Shown here piece by piece: positions 1 to 8,168 of a DNA stretch of 64,000 nucleotides (its first letter is position 1; each line of letters starts with the position of its first letter). The notes below the pieces were generated by a model. It saw only the letters and a program-made list of their open reading frames with translations, was not told the DNA's origin and made no database searches. Location: assembly GCA_910580225.1 (NCBI GenBank), contig CAJTXE010000012.1:40129-104128 (forward strand), in the 5' to 3' direction. The position numbers were made by a program, and so were the translations under genes. The DNA comes from an uncultured Acetatifactor sp. (GTDB taxonomy: Bacteria; Bacillota; Clostridia; Lachnospirales; Lachnospiraceae).

Positions 1-144
1 CTGCGCAATCTCAGTATGGTGGTAGCAAGGGGAAAAGTGATCTCCAACCCAAAGATCAAAAAAATGCCGGAAGTGGAAGCGGAGCTGGATAAGTTTATCA
101 TGATATCTCCCCGGAGCCAGACGGAGCATTCGGCAGAGAACTGA
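1..144 (+). CDS. C-terminal fragment of an unidentified protein (cut by window edge)
   Basis: An open frame runs from the first base to a TGA at 142-144, giving 47 residues with a charged, helix-prone stretch and ending in HSAEN. It lies 61 bases upstream of the DUF2344 gene on the same strand, so the two probably share a transcript. In many Clostridia the gene before DUF2344 is a B12-binding radical SAM protein (TIGR03960 family). That family usually ends in a cysteine-rich motif, and no cysteine is visible here, so I do not assign it. The only firm statement is that a coding frame ends here. Confidence 0.55.
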   Translation: MRNLSMVVARGKVISNPKIKKMPEVEAELDKFIMISPRSQTEHSAEN

Positions 145-205
145 TTTGCTAAAAGGAGAAACATTATCAGCACCAAAGTAAAAGAGAAAGATAGGGAGCC
201 GCAAA

Positions 206-1036
206 ATGAAGCTTAGAATCAAATTCAGAAAATACGGAGCTGTCCGGTATATCGGTCATCTGGATGTCATGCGTTTCTTCCAGAAGGCCATTCGTCGGGC
301 AGGGATTGACGTGAAATACAGCAATGGGTTCAGCCCCCATCAGATCATGACATTTGCTTCGCCCCTGGGTGTGGGGATCACCAGTAACGGTGAATATATG
401 GATATCGAAGTACATTCCCTGGAATGTATCCCTTCACAAAGGGAATCGGAAAATTTAAACAGCATTTTTCCTCCGGAAAAAGCAGTTCCAATACCTCCCT
501 GTGAAAATATTCTGAACCGTTTAAATAAAGCAAGTGTTCCGGGAATCGAAATTGTCTCTGTAAAGATACTGCCTGATACTGCAGGCAATGCTATGGCCAG
601 TGTGGCTGCGGCATCTTACACGGTGCGTTTCCGGGACGGACGGGAACCCCGCATGGATATTTCTGCCGTATTGCCTGGATTTCTGGCAAAAGAACAGATT
701 TGCGTGACTAAAAAGACGAAAAAAGGAGTTCGGGAAGTGGATTTGAAAGCGGGTATTTTTCAACTTACCTGCAGGAGGGAGAACATACATTCCGCTGCTT
801 CCCATAGTTTTTCAAAAGAAATGTCCCCCTCTTCAGTTATTCTGACCATGCTCCTGGACGCTTCCAGCGGCGGCAATCTCAAACCAGTCCAGGTGGTGGA
901 AGCGCTCCTGGCAGAAGCAGGGGAGAAGCTTCAGGAGAACGCGTTGTCCGTTACCAGGGAAGATGTATATACCCGCGCAGAGGATGGTGAATTAATTTCT
1001 TTGAATGAAGTCGGTGCTGCATATCCATCCGCTTAA
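206..1036 (+). CDS. TIGR03936 family radical SAM-associated protein (DUF2344)
   Basis: This 276-residue protein begins with the conserved block typical of DUF2344: KYGAVRYIGHLD near residue 10, RRAGIDVKYSNGFSPH at about 31-46, and a following ASPLGVG segment. In many Clostridia the domain sits beside or is fused to a B12-binding radical SAM protein and precedes RNase G, as it does here. Its biochemical role is not established; a tRNA or ribosome link is often guessed from context. The ATG at 206 follows a GGGAG-like site. RNase G starts 50 bases downstream, which suggests one operon. The family call is secure, the function is open. Confidence 0.9.
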   Translation: MKLRIKFRKYGAVRYIGHLDVMRFFQKAIRRAGIDVKYSNGFSPHQIMTFASPLGVGITSNGEYMDIEVHSLECIPSQRESENLNSIFPPEKAVPIPPCENILNRLNKASVPGIEIVSVKILPDTAGNAMASVAAASYTVRFRDGREPRMDISAVLPGFLAKEQICVTKKTKKGVREVDLKAGIFQLTCRRENIHSAASHSFSKEMSPSSVILTMLLDASSGGNLKPVQVVEALLAEAGEKLQENALSVTREDVYTRAEDGELISLNEVGAAYPSA

Positions 1037-1086
1037 TCAAATCCGGCTTATTATTACCACCTGTATTTTCAGAAGGGAAGGCCATT

Positions 1087-2589
1087 ATGAGCAGAAAAAT
1101 CGAAACAAAGGCATCCATAACAATTTCAGAAGAAGAGCTGTATGCACGAAATACTGCCGCAGGAAAACTTCTGTTTACTGTTTTTCAGGGCAGACATGGT
1201 GCCTTTGTTATTGAGGAGGACCGACTTGTGGAAGTCTCCTTTTCCTCAAAGCAACCAGGAAAAATTGGGGCTGTTTATATCGGAAAAGTAAAAAATATAG
1301 CTAAAAATATGGATGCCTGCTTTGTGGAAATTGCCAAGGGAGAAATCTGCTTTCTTCCCCTGAAAAACGCGACTTCTCCTTTTTTGGTAAACCGCAGATT
1401 TGACGGACGAATTCTGGAAGGAGACGAGCTGTTGGTTCAGGTGGTCCGGGATGCACAGAAGACAAAACGAGCTTCCGTAACTGCCAATATCTCCCTGGCA
1501 AACGAATATTTTGCCATAAATTTCGGTTGTGGAAAGGTTGGGTATTCTGCGAAACTGAGTCCGAAGAAGAAGGCAAGTATCCGAAGACATTTTACGGAGA
1601 CAGCCATTTTTCAAAATGATTTTCTGATACAGGACGTTAATACTCTGTTGTCCATTTCAGAAGCCAGAAAAATGAAAAGTGAAGGTATGAATCCTGAAAC
1701 AATTCCATTACCAGAAATAGGGCTTATAGTCAGAACCAAAGCGGAGGAATTGGAACCCGCAGAGTACTGGGATGCTTTCTTTACCCTTTCCGGCCTGTTT
1801 GTCCGACTACTATATACAGCTATGCACAGAAGCTGTTTTTCCTGCCTTCGAGAAGCGCCTGCAGAATTTGAAGCGGTGTTGCAGAGTTTTTCCAGGAAAA
1901 AATCTTTTACGGAAGTAACGAAACAATTTCCTTTCTTCTTACCAGAACCTTCAGATAAGCCGGTGTCTTTGACAGAACCAGAAAATTCAAAACAATTGTG
2001 TACAGAAACTCCGAAACCCTCTCTGGGAAACCGGGAAATTGTCACTGATCAGAAAGAATTATATGAACAGTTGCAGGAATATTGTACTGTCCATCATTAT
2101 GATCTGTCTGTTCGCTTTTACCAGGACAGTTCTATTTCTCTTTCCGCATTATATGCACTAGAAAGTAAAATGCAAGCTGCGTTAGAACGCCGGATATGGT
2201 TGAAATCGGGTGGTTCTTTAATAATCGATTATACGGAAGCATTGACTGTAATTGATGTGAATTCCGGCAAGTATGAAGCAGGAAAGAATTCCAGAGAAGC
2301 CTATCAGAAAATTAACATGGAAGCTGCTGGAGAAGTGGCTCGTCAGCTGCGCCTGCGGAATTTGTCAGGCATTATTATTGTTGATTTTATTAATATGCAG
2401 TCGGCCGAAGATAACAGACATCTTTTACATTATATGAGAGAGTTGGCGGCCAGGGACAGTGTTCCTACGAAGGTAATAGATATGACTGCTCTTGGGTTGG
2501 TTGAAATCACAAGGCAGAAAATAAATAAACCATTGAGAGAGCAGTTCCAGAAGGAGCAGAAGGATCTGCTGCAGCAAAAGCTCTTTTGA
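1087..2589 (+). CDS. rng: Ribonuclease G/E family endoribonuclease
   Basis: This 500-residue RNase E/G-type enzyme cleaves single-stranded AU-rich RNA with 5'-monophosphate preference and takes part in rRNA maturation and mRNA decay. The S1-like RNA-binding region lies at roughly residues 55-130 (GAVYIGKVKNIAKNMDACFV). The two metal-binding aspartates of the DNase I-like catalytic domain are visible as IDVNSGK (D390) and IIIVDFINM (D433). The protein ends soon after the catalytic core and lacks the long scaffold tail of E. coli RNase E. A zinc-link CPxC pair is not obvious. The ATG at 1087 has an AAGGGAAGG site. A NUDIX gene follows after 13 bases. In Clostridia rng normally leads into rplU, but here rplU is about 13 kb away on the other strand. 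Confidence 0.93.
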   Translation: MSRKIETKASITISEEELYARNTAAGKLLFTVFQGRHGAFVIEEDRLVEVSFSSKQPGKIGAVYIGKVKNIAKNMDACFVEIAKGEICFLPLKNATSPFLVNRRFDGRILEGDELLVQVVRDAQKTKRASVTANISLANEYFAINFGCGKVGYSAKLSPKKKASIRRHFTETAIFQNDFLIQDVNTLLSISEARKMKSEGMNPETIPLPEIGLIVRTKAEELEPAEYWDAFFTLSGLFVRLLYTAMHRSCFSCLREAPAEFEAVLQSFSRKKSFTEVTKQFPFFLPEPSDKPVSLTEPENSKQLCTETPKPSLGNREIVTDQKELYEQLQEYCTVHHYDLSVRFYQDSSISLSALYALESKMQAALERRIWLKSGGSLIIDYTEALTVIDVNSGKYEAGKNSREAYQKINMEAAGEVARQLRLRNLSGIIIVDFINMQSAEDNRHLLHYMRELAARDSVPTKVIDMTALGLVEITRQKINKPLREQFQKEQKDLLQQKLF

Positions 2590-2602
2590 AAGGAAAAATC
2601 AT

Positions 2603-3148
2603 ATGAAGTTTATCAAATTTGAAAAAGTAAAAGATGGTAAGTATTTAAAAAATTATGAAATAACATATCTGAATAAAGCGGGACATGAAAAGAAATATGA
2701 GATAGTCAGTCGTCGAGAATTGAACGGAATTGAGGATGTTGGCGGAAAACCCAGCGGTGTATCCATTGTGGCAACACAAGAAGACAGACTGCTTTTACTC
2801 CATGAATTTCGTATGGGAGTCAACCGATATGTCTATAATCTGTGTGCCGGAATGATTGAACCTAATGAGACAATTGAAGAATGTATTGCCAGGGAGCTTT
2901 ATGAGGAAACGGGGCTCCATGTGAAAACTATCAAAAAGATTCTTCCGCCTTCCTTTGCAGCAGTTGCCATTTCCGATACCACCACATATATTGCTTTCGT
3001 GGAAGTGGAAGGTAATTTGGAAGATCATACATCAGAAAATGAACAGATTGAAGCCCGGTTTTACAGCCGGGACGAGGTAAAAGAATTATTGGAAACCAAG
3101 GTTTTTAGCTCCAGAGCGCAAATGGCCGCCTATTTCTTTTCAGAATGA
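2603..3148 (+). CDS. NUDIX hydrolase, ADP-ribose pyrophosphatase-like
   Basis: This 181-residue cytosolic hydrolase probably cleaves a nucleoside diphosphate linked to another moiety; ADP-ribose is the likeliest substrate. The complete Nudix box is at about residues 83-105: G, five residues, E, then RELYEETGL, supplying the metal-binding glutamates. An N-terminal beta-rich region (NYEITYLNKAGHEKKYE) is typical of ADP-ribose pyrophosphatases, and the length fits. The ATG at 2603 follows AAAGGAAAAATC. It probably shares the rng transcript (13-base gap). Its TGA overlaps the ATG of the small membrane-peptide ORF at 3145 in the arrangement ATGA. Exact substrate is not provable from sequence. Confidence 0.88.
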   Translation: MKFIKFEKVKDGKYLKNYEITYLNKAGHEKKYEIVSRRELNGIEDVGGKPSGVSIVATQEDRLLLLHEFRMGVNRYVYNLCAGMIEPNETIEECIARELYEETGLHVKTIKKILPPSFAAVAISDTTTYIAFVEVEGNLEDHTSENEQIEARFYSRDEVKELLETKVFSSRAQMAAYFFSE

Positions 3149-3273
3149 CAAACTATTTATGGGGTAAGTGCGCGCCTCAACTAATTCTTACTTTCTTTGT
3201 GACCGTCACGGCAGGTGAGGTTTGCCACCTCATCGGCAAATGGCTTGACAGGCACGACAAGGACAACAAATAG
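3145..3273 (+). CDS. Candidate small membrane peptide (Fst-like type I toxin-like)
   Basis: A 42-codon frame starts at an ATG overlapping the NUDIX stop and ends at TAG 3271-3273. It encodes one hydrophobic segment (LILTFFVTVTAGEVCHLI) followed by a Trp-Leu-Asp and a charged tail, KWLDRHDKDNK. One membrane helix followed by WLD and a short charged C-terminus is the architecture of Fst/Ldr-type toxic peptides, and small peptides of this shape are common in Lachnospiraceae; membership is by shape only. There is no clear separate ribosome-binding site, so translation may be coupled to the NUDIX gene. Translation could also begin at the internal GTG at 3199. A bidirectional hairpin and an opposing promoter lie immediately downstream. 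Confidence 0.45.
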   Translation: MTNYLWGKCAPQLILTFFVTVTAGEVCHLIGKWLDRHDKDNK

Positions 3274-3289
3274 CCTGGTGGGTGCTTTG

Positions 3290-3385
3290 CCACCGTAAAA
3301 AGAAAAGAAGAACCCCCGACTGTGCTGCTACACGGTTCGGGGGTTCGTTCTTTGATCCAATGGACCTAATCAGCTTCTTTTGCCT
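3290..3385 (-). ncRNA. Candidate antisense RNA facing the small-peptide ORF
   Basis: A minus-strand promoter (TATAAT at 3392-3397, TTGTAA at 3415-3420) would start a transcript near 3385. It would run leftwards through the hairpin at 3303-3353 and stop in the T-rich tract that follows on the minus strand (TTCTTTTCTTTTT, about 3290-3302). The product would be about 90 nt and fully complementary to the 3' untranslated region of the peptide mRNA. Convergent genes sharing a terminator resemble the par (Fst) layout. This is inferred from promoter and terminator geometry only. Confidence 0.4.
3303..3353. terminator. Bidirectional hairpin terminator downstream of small-peptide ORF
   Basis: AACCCCCGA (3311-3319) pairs perfectly with TCGGGGGTT (3337-3345). 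The stem extends outward through AAAGAA/TTCTTT with one bulge. The T-rich flank is much better on the minus strand, so it is a strong terminator for leftward transcription and a weaker one for the NUDIX/peptide transcript. Confidence 0.75.
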
Positions 3386-3391
3386 AAAGGC

Positions 3392-3420
3392 ATTATAGCA
3401 TATGCAGATTCCAATTACAA
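3392..3420 (-). promoter_or_regulatory. Minus-strand sigma-A-type promoter
   Basis: Read on the minus strand this is TTGTAA (3415-3420), a 17-base spacer and a perfect TATAAT (3392-3397). No protein gene follows on that strand before the rightward genes, so it most plausibly drives the antisense RNA described at 3290-3385. Confidence 0.5.
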
Positions 3421-3491
3421 GATACTATAAAAAATAAAAGCTCTCTGCAGAGACTTTTTACAGACTAAAAGTGAACGGAGAACAGAGAAAA

Positions 3492-3521
3492 GGGAAACTG
3501 ACCCATAGAGAGCAGTTTCCC
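3492..3521 (-). terminator. Hairpin with T-rich flank, probable minus-strand terminator
   Basis: GGGAAACTG (3492-3500) and CAGTTTCCC (3513-3521) form a perfect 9-bp stem with a 12-base loop. On the minus strand it is followed by TTTTCTCTGTTCT, so it can terminate leftward transcription arriving from the flotillin-like gene. Confidence 0.55.
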
Positions 3522-3640
3522 AAAAGAACAGTAAGCATACAGTTTTCCATGCAAGTGATACGGTTTAACGTTTTCAAATATGTATTATTCAGAAGTATTC
3601 GTTAAACTTGTCTTTTGCGAATAGTTTGATTATAGATCTA

Positions 3641-3670
3641 CAGACAGGCTGATGTTGCGGTGCCTGTCTG
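3641..3670 (-). terminator. Hairpin just after the flotillin-like gene
   Basis: CAGACAGGC (3641-3649) pairs with GCCTGTCTG (3662-3670), a perfect 9-bp stem with a 12-base loop, 10 bases past the stop codon. The T-tract is poor, so it may stabilise the 3' end or act together with the second hairpin at 3492-3521. Confidence 0.5.
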
Positions 3671-3679
3671 TTGTATAAA

Positions 3680-5188
3680 TTATGCTTGGTTTTTAGGTGC
3701 TTTGGGATCAGTTGATGACGCAACTTTTCCTGCCAGGAATCCGGATAGAACTGCCTGTAGATCTACACCGGTAGATTCTTTTAAACCATCTGTAATCTGA
3801 ACCATAGTGCCCATAACATCCTTCATCAGTTTTGCAGAATTACCATCCCCATACATGGTGATCTTATCCACATTAGTCAAAGGTTCCGCCGCATTTTTTA
3901 CTACCTCCGGCAATGCTTTGAAATACATCTCCAATACTGCAGCTTCCCCCATCTTTGCCATTGCCTCGGCTTTTTTCTCGATACCTTCCGCTTCAGCGAT
4001 GGCCTTTGCACGGATGGCTTCTGCTTCTGCAAGTCCCTTGGTACGGATACCGTCAGCTTCCTGTTCCATGGTATAACGCCTGGCCTCTGCCTGTGCCTTC
4101 ATGGCCTGGGCCTCTTTTTCGGTTTCAAACTGACGGGCTTCGGCTTCGCGCTGACGTTCATAGAGTGCTGCGTCAGCCTGTTGCTGTTTTGCAAATTTTT
4201 CCGCCTCTGCCTTTTTCTTTACCTGAGCATCCAGAGCTTGTTCCATAACTTCAGCTTCTTTTTGTTTTAAGAGAATCTCTTTTTCCTGTTTTGCTATATT
4301 GGCATTGGCAGTGGTAATTTCCACAGTCTTCCGCTGTTCTTCTTCCTGAATGGTATATGCAGCGTCCGCTTCTGCCTGCTTGATATCCGCTTCGCGCTTT
4401 AATTCCGCTTTACGTATGGCCAGTTCATTTTGCTTTTTTGCAATTTCAGAAGCAGCATTGACTTCTGCTTCATTGGCTTCCCTCTTTGCACTGGCTTGTG
4501 CCTTCGCAATCTCCTTTTCGCTTTCGGCACGGGATATCGCTGCGTTCTTTTGAATTTTAACGATATTGTCCACACCAAGGTTTTCAATAACACCGTTTCC
4601 ATCCACGAAATTCTGAACATTGAAGCTGATAATATCCAGTCCCATGGCTGCCAAGTCAGGTTCAGCATTCTCTTTTACTAACATTGCAAATTTCTGTCGG
4701 TCTGAAACCATTTCTTCCAAAGCCATTTTACCGACAATCTCACGTACATTGCCTTCCAGAACCTCTCTGGCTACCCGTCCAATGTATTCTGCATTCTTAT
4801 TCAGAAAGTTTTGTGCGGCAAGTTTCAGCCGTTCTTCATTGTCACTGATTTTTACATTTACGGTAGCGTCTACATTGATGTTTATGTAGTCTGCTGTAGG
4901 GACAGCATTGGAAGTCTTGACGTCAATAGGAATGAGCTGCAAATTCAGTTCGTCCTTTCGCTCCAAAAATGGAATCTTGATTCCAGCTTTTCCAATCAAT
5001 ACTTTTGGATTTTTACGTAAGCCGGAAATGATTACAGCCGTATCGGGTGATGCTTTTACATAACCCGATACCAGAATCAGAATCAACAGAACCAGAATGA
5101 TTCCTGCAACAATCACAGAAACCGAAACGGAACTTCCCAAATTTGACGCCATCAATATCCATCTCGCTGTCATCTTGCTTACACTCAT
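3680..5188 (-). CDS. Flotillin-like SPFH-domain membrane protein
   Basis: This 502-residue protein has one N-terminal membrane segment (about residues 20-42), an SPFH/Band 7 domain (about 45-210), and a long Ala/Glu/Lys/Gln-rich coiled coil (about 220-420) with the EA repeats typical of flotillins. Bacterial flotillins assemble into membrane microdomain scaffolds that organise signalling and wall enzymes. The tail (residues 430-502) contains the expected EMYFKALPEVVKN-type segment. The ATG at 5188 is chosen because GGAGGGCACAAGT lies directly upstream. It looks monocistronic, ending at a hairpin, with dtd about 130 bases upstream. No NfeD partner gene is present next to it, which is a common companion elsewhere. 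Confidence 0.9.
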   Translation of the reverse strand: MSVSKMTARWILMASNLGSSVSVSVIVAGIILVLLILILVSGYVKASPDTAVIISGLRKNPKVLIGKAGIKIPFLERKDELNLQLIPIDVKTSNAVPTADYININVDATVNVKISDNEERLKLAAQNFLNKNAEYIGRVAREVLEGNVREIVGKMALEEMVSDRQKFAMLVKENAEPDLAAMGLDIISFNVQNFVDGNGVIENLGVDNIVKIQKNAAISRAESEKEIAKAQASAKREANEAEVNAASEIAKKQNELAIRKAELKREADIKQAEADAAYTIQEEEQRKTVEITTANANIAKQEKEILLKQKEAEVMEQALDAQVKKKAEAEKFAKQQQADAALYERQREAEARQFETEKEAQAMKAQAEARRYTMEQEADGIRTKGLAEAEAIRAKAIAEAEGIEKKAEAMAKMGEAAVLEMYFKALPEVVKNAAEPLTNVDKITMYGDGNSAKLMKDVMGTMVQITDGLKESTGVDLQAVLSGFLAGKVASSTDPKAPKNQA

Positions 5189-5320
5189 ACTTGTGCCCTC
5201 CTTGATTTAAAAGTTTTTGTTATGTTTTCGGGAATAAGTATATTTTAATATAAAATTTATAGAAAAACCATATAAAATTCAGAATATTACAAGGGCAAAA
5301 ACGAATATAAAATGCACGAT

Positions 5321-5773
5321 TCAATGTAGAATTTCTTCTGAATCCAACAAAATGGTAAAAGGTCCGTTATTCACCAGTTCGACTTTCATTTCAGCACCGA
5401 AACTCCCCTCTTCTACTCTATCCACCTCTGATCTGCACAGATCAATGATATACCGGTACAGGGTATTGGCTTTCTCCGGATCTCCTGCATTGGTGAAGGA
5501 GGGCCTGTTGCCCTTACAACAGTCTGCATATAATGTAAACTGAGAAATAACCAGCAATTCTCCTCCTACTGTCTTTAGGTTCAGATTAGTCTTACCATTT
5601 TCATCTTCAAAGATCCGAAGGCCTGTCAGTTTTTTTGTCATCTTGTCAGCGATTTCAACTGTATCTGTATGAGAAATACCCACAAAGACAAGCAGTCCCT
5701 TCCCAATTTCACCAATTTTTCTTCCATCAACAGTTACAGACGCCCTGTTTACCCTTTGTATCAGAAATCTCAT
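5321..5773 (-). CDS. dtd: D-aminoacyl-tRNA deacylase
   Basis: This 150-residue enzyme hydrolyses D-aminoacyl-tRNAs (and Gly-tRNA-Ala), a chirality proofreading step in translation. The N-terminus MRFLIQRVNRASVTVDG, the SQFTLYA motif around residue 78 and the C-terminal NGPFTILLDS motif (the cross-subunit Gly-Pro family signature) are all present, and the length is standard. The ATG overlaps the stop of the upstream AI-2E-family gene (ATGA), so translation is probably coupled and both use the promoter at 7269-7297. Confidence 0.96.
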   Translation of the reverse strand: MRFLIQRVNRASVTVDGRKIGEIGKGLLVFVGISHTDTVEIADKMTKKLTGLRIFEDENGKTNLNLKTVGGELLVISQFTLYADCCKGNRPSFTNAGDPEKANTLYRYIIDLCRSEVDRVEEGSFGAEMKVELVNNGPFTILLDSEEILH

Positions 5774-7131
5774 TTTCGTTTCGTCCCTTCTCTTTCACAA
5801 GTATTCTCTTTCTGTGTTCTTTCTGCAGAGCTATTTTCCTTTTGTGGAAAATTCTCCGTTCGTTTTCGCTTGAAACCTTTTCTCACGGGCATTGCTTCGT
5901 GAAACCCGTCTTCATCTATGTAGTCTACCGTTTCATACAATATAGTTTCGCTTGGCAGTTTCTTCCCGCTAAGTCTGTTACTGATTATAGATCTGACTGC
6001 GGCGTACAGGATAGCGAAGATCGGTACTCCAACTATCATACCCACAACGCCGAACAGCCCTCCAAACAGAGTAATCGAAAAAATAACCCAGAAGCCGGTC
6101 AGTCCTGTAGAGCTTCCCAGAATTTTGGGACCCAGAATATTTCCGTCAAACTGCTGTAATGCCAGTGCAAAGAGGGCAAAGTAAACACAGTTCAGCGGAT
6201 GCATGGGATCTACTACAAATATAAGTATGGTGCTGGGAATCGCTCCCAGGAACGGTCCGAAAAAAGGGATGATATTCGTCACTCCAATGATAAGGCTGAT
6301 CAATATGGCATATGGAGTCTTCATAAGAGAAGTTCCGATAAAACAAAGGACTCCAATAATCAGGGAATCAATGATTTTTCCACTTAAAAAACCGATAAAA
6401 GTTCTGTGTGTAAATCGGAAATTACGAATGATCTTATTGGCAGAGTCCCTCTCAAAGACAGCATACATCAACTTTTTTGCCTGTCCTGCAAAATGTTCCT
6501 TGCTGGCCAGGACATAGATGGATATGATGAACCCGATCACAAAATCCCACAAAACATCCAAAATATTGATAAAGCTTAAAGACAGCGTCCGAATCAGTGT
6601 GGCAGTCCCTGGAATCAGATGGTTCAGCCAGTCTTCCAGCTGTTCGGAAAACTTATCAAACGTTTTTGACAAATAGGCACCGATTTCCGGATTATCGTCA
6701 AGCATCTGATCAATCCAATTGCTGACATTGCTTACATAAGAGTCAAAATTGCTCACAATCCCTTCAACGCTGGGCACAATCTGGGAGACCAACATGGAGA
6801 TAAGTCCGTATATGAGTGCCACAAACAAAAAAGCCGTCACCAGAATTCCGATTCCACGGATTACCTTTCGGCGGCTTCTTGTTTCTCTGATCTGGAATTT
6901 GTCAAACAGAGGAACCAGAACCCTGGATTCCATAAAGTTCAAAATCGGAGTCAGCAGATATGCGGTTACCAGACCGAAGATCACCGGCATCAGAATACCC
7001 ATAATCAGGCTGAATTTCTCGTGAATATTTGAGCTGTGGAATATAAGATAATAAAAGGTAATAGAAGCAGCAATGACCAGAAAAGACGTTAATCCCCATC
7101 GTACATATTTGTTGTTGAATTTAAATTTCAT
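5770..7131 (-). CDS. AI-2E family transporter / YdiK-PerM-type membrane protein
   Basis: This 453-residue polytopic membrane protein has hydrophobic segments near residues 12-30, 35-60, 90-115, 190-215 and a C-terminal cluster (260-385) with the typical PFFGPFLGAIPS motif. Members have been linked to autoinducer-2 export or ion antiport; substrate cannot be inferred from sequence. The last 60 residues are a hydrophilic basic tail. The ATG at 7131 follows GGAAGGAAAGTTCT. The mRNA leader from the promoter at 7269-7297 contains a long-range inverted repeat. The gene overlaps dtd by four bases. Confidence 0.87.
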   Translation of the reverse strand: MKFKFNNKYVRWGLTSFLVIAASITFYYLIFHSSNIHEKFSLIMGILMPVIFGLVTAYLLTPILNFMESRVLVPLFDKFQIRETRSRRKVIRGIGILVTAFLFVALIYGLISMLVSQIVPSVEGIVSNFDSYVSNVSNWIDQMLDDNPEIGAYLSKTFDKFSEQLEDWLNHLIPGTATLIRTLSLSFINILDVLWDFVIGFIISIYVLASKEHFAGQAKKLMYAVFERDSANKIIRNFRFTHRTFIGFLSGKIIDSLIIGVLCFIGTSLMKTPYAILISLIIGVTNIIPFFGPFLGAIPSTILIFVVDPMHPLNCVYFALFALALQQFDGNILGPKILGSSTGLTGFWVIFSITLFGGLFGVVGMIVGVPIFAILYAAVRSIISNRLSGKKLPSETILYETVDYIDEDGFHEAMPVRKGFKRKRTENFPQKENSSAERTQKENTCEREGTKRK

Positions 7132-7173
7132 AGAACTTTCCTTCCTTACCTGTTTTCCTCTGTTGTCTGTTTT

Positions 7174-7249
7174 GCAGTAACCGGATCCGTGTTTTCTGTA
7201 AGAAATTTACCAATGTAACATCTATCAGACTCCGCATCCGGATTACTGC
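7174..7249 (-). promoter_or_regulatory. Inverted repeat in the leader of the AI-2E/dtd transcript
   Basis: GCAGTAACCGGAT (7174-7186) and ATCCGGATTACTGC (7236-7249) are inverted copies that pair over 13 bp with a single bulge across a 49-base loop. The element lies between the predicted promoter and the ATG at 7131, ending about 40 bases before it. It could be an RNA structure or an operator. I do not recognise it as a known riboswitch. Confidence 0.4.
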
Positions 7250-7268
7250 TGAAAAAACTCTTGTCTCT

Positions 7269-7297
7269 ATCATACTATTAAAACAGACAGATAACAA
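7269..7297 (-). promoter_or_regulatory. Promoter for the AI-2E-family gene and dtd
   Basis: On the minus strand TTGTTA (7292-7297), a 17-base spacer and TATGAT (7269-7274) form a good housekeeping promoter, leaving a leader of about 130 nt. Confidence 0.5.
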
Positions 7298-7345
7298 GTA
7301 TGCTTTTCTAAATTTTTGCTGAAGAAAACAAAATGCTGCCGAATT

Positions 7346-7951
7346 TTATTTCTTTTTGGCAAATCCTTCATATGGGGCCAATTCAAAGCGAATAAAATAC
7401 CCTCTGTCATGCCTGCATACAGGACAGACTGACGGAGCAGCTTTACCCTTGAATATATATCCGCAGTTCAAGCACATCCACTCCTCTTCCACATCAGAAA
7501 CGAAAAGCTTTCCTTCCCGTATCAGCTGCGCATATCGTCCAAAACGGTCTCCATGCACTTTCTCGATGGCAGCTATCTGCAGAAATGAGGAAGCGATTTG
7601 ATCAAATCCTTCCTGTCTGGCTGTCTCCCCGAAAGATTTGTATACCGAATCATGTTCTTCATATTCATTATGCTGCGCTTTGGATAAAAGGTCGGCTACA
7701 TTGTCAGACAAGTCCACAGGATATCCTCCGTCAATGAAAATTGTGCTGCCTGCCAGTTCCTGCAGATGATGATAGAAGATTTCGGCATGCTCCTTTTCTT
7801 GAGAAGCCGTAAAAGCAAAAACCGCGCTGATGACCTGCAGTCCGCTTTTCTGCGCCTGAGCAGCAGCAAAGGTATACCTGTTTCTGGCTTGGCTCTCCCC
7901 GGCAAAGGCTCTCATCAAATTATCTTTTGTCACACTTTTTGCAAAATCCAT
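7346..7951 (-). CDS. Rubrerythrin
   Basis: Rubrerythrin is a non-haem di-iron peroxidase that reduces hydrogen peroxide in the cytosol of anaerobes. The N-terminal ferritin-like domain holds the iron-ligand motifs (GESQARNRY, then EKEHAEIFY), and a second EKVHGDRF set lies near residue 135. A C-terminal rubredoxin domain carries two CxxC pairs, CLNC and CPVC. An in-frame ATG five codons upstream (7966) exists, but an AGGAG site overlaps it and sits correctly before the ATG at 7951, so I use 7951 (201 residues). An 8-bp inverted repeat, TATAGATG/CATCTATA (7985-7992 and 8014-8021), lies in its leader. It appears monocistronic. Confidence 0.95.
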   Translation of the reverse strand: MDFAKSVTKDNLMRAFAGESQARNRYTFAAAQAQKSGLQVISAVFAFTASQEKEHAEIFYHHLQELAGSTIFIDGGYPVDLSDNVADLLSKAQHNEYEEHDSVYKSFGETARQEGFDQIASSFLQIAAIEKVHGDRFGRYAQLIREGKLFVSDVEEEWMCLNCGYIFKGKAAPSVCPVCRHDRGYFIRFELAPYEGFAKKK

Positions 7952-8168
7952 TTTTGTACTCCTCATATGATATTCTTTTTGCGATATAGATGAAGAGGAT
8001 CACAGTCTGTTTCCATCTATACAGTCAGCAGTATCTTCCATAATAAGTATATCCATCTGAAAAGAAAATATAATTAACTATTGTCTTTCTTCCGGAAAAA
8101 TACTAAAATGGTATTCAGGCAACAAAAAATCAAAAGAATGCGGCAGACACGCGGAAATGAGGAAAAGC

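Larger units (their letters stand above)
3422..3679. other. Gene-free spacer with two hairpins
   Basis: Between the NUDIX/peptide locus and the flotillin-like gene I see no coding frame with a credible start. The stretch holds only the hairpins at 3492-3521 and 3641-3670 and AT-rich sequence. Confidence 0.6.
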
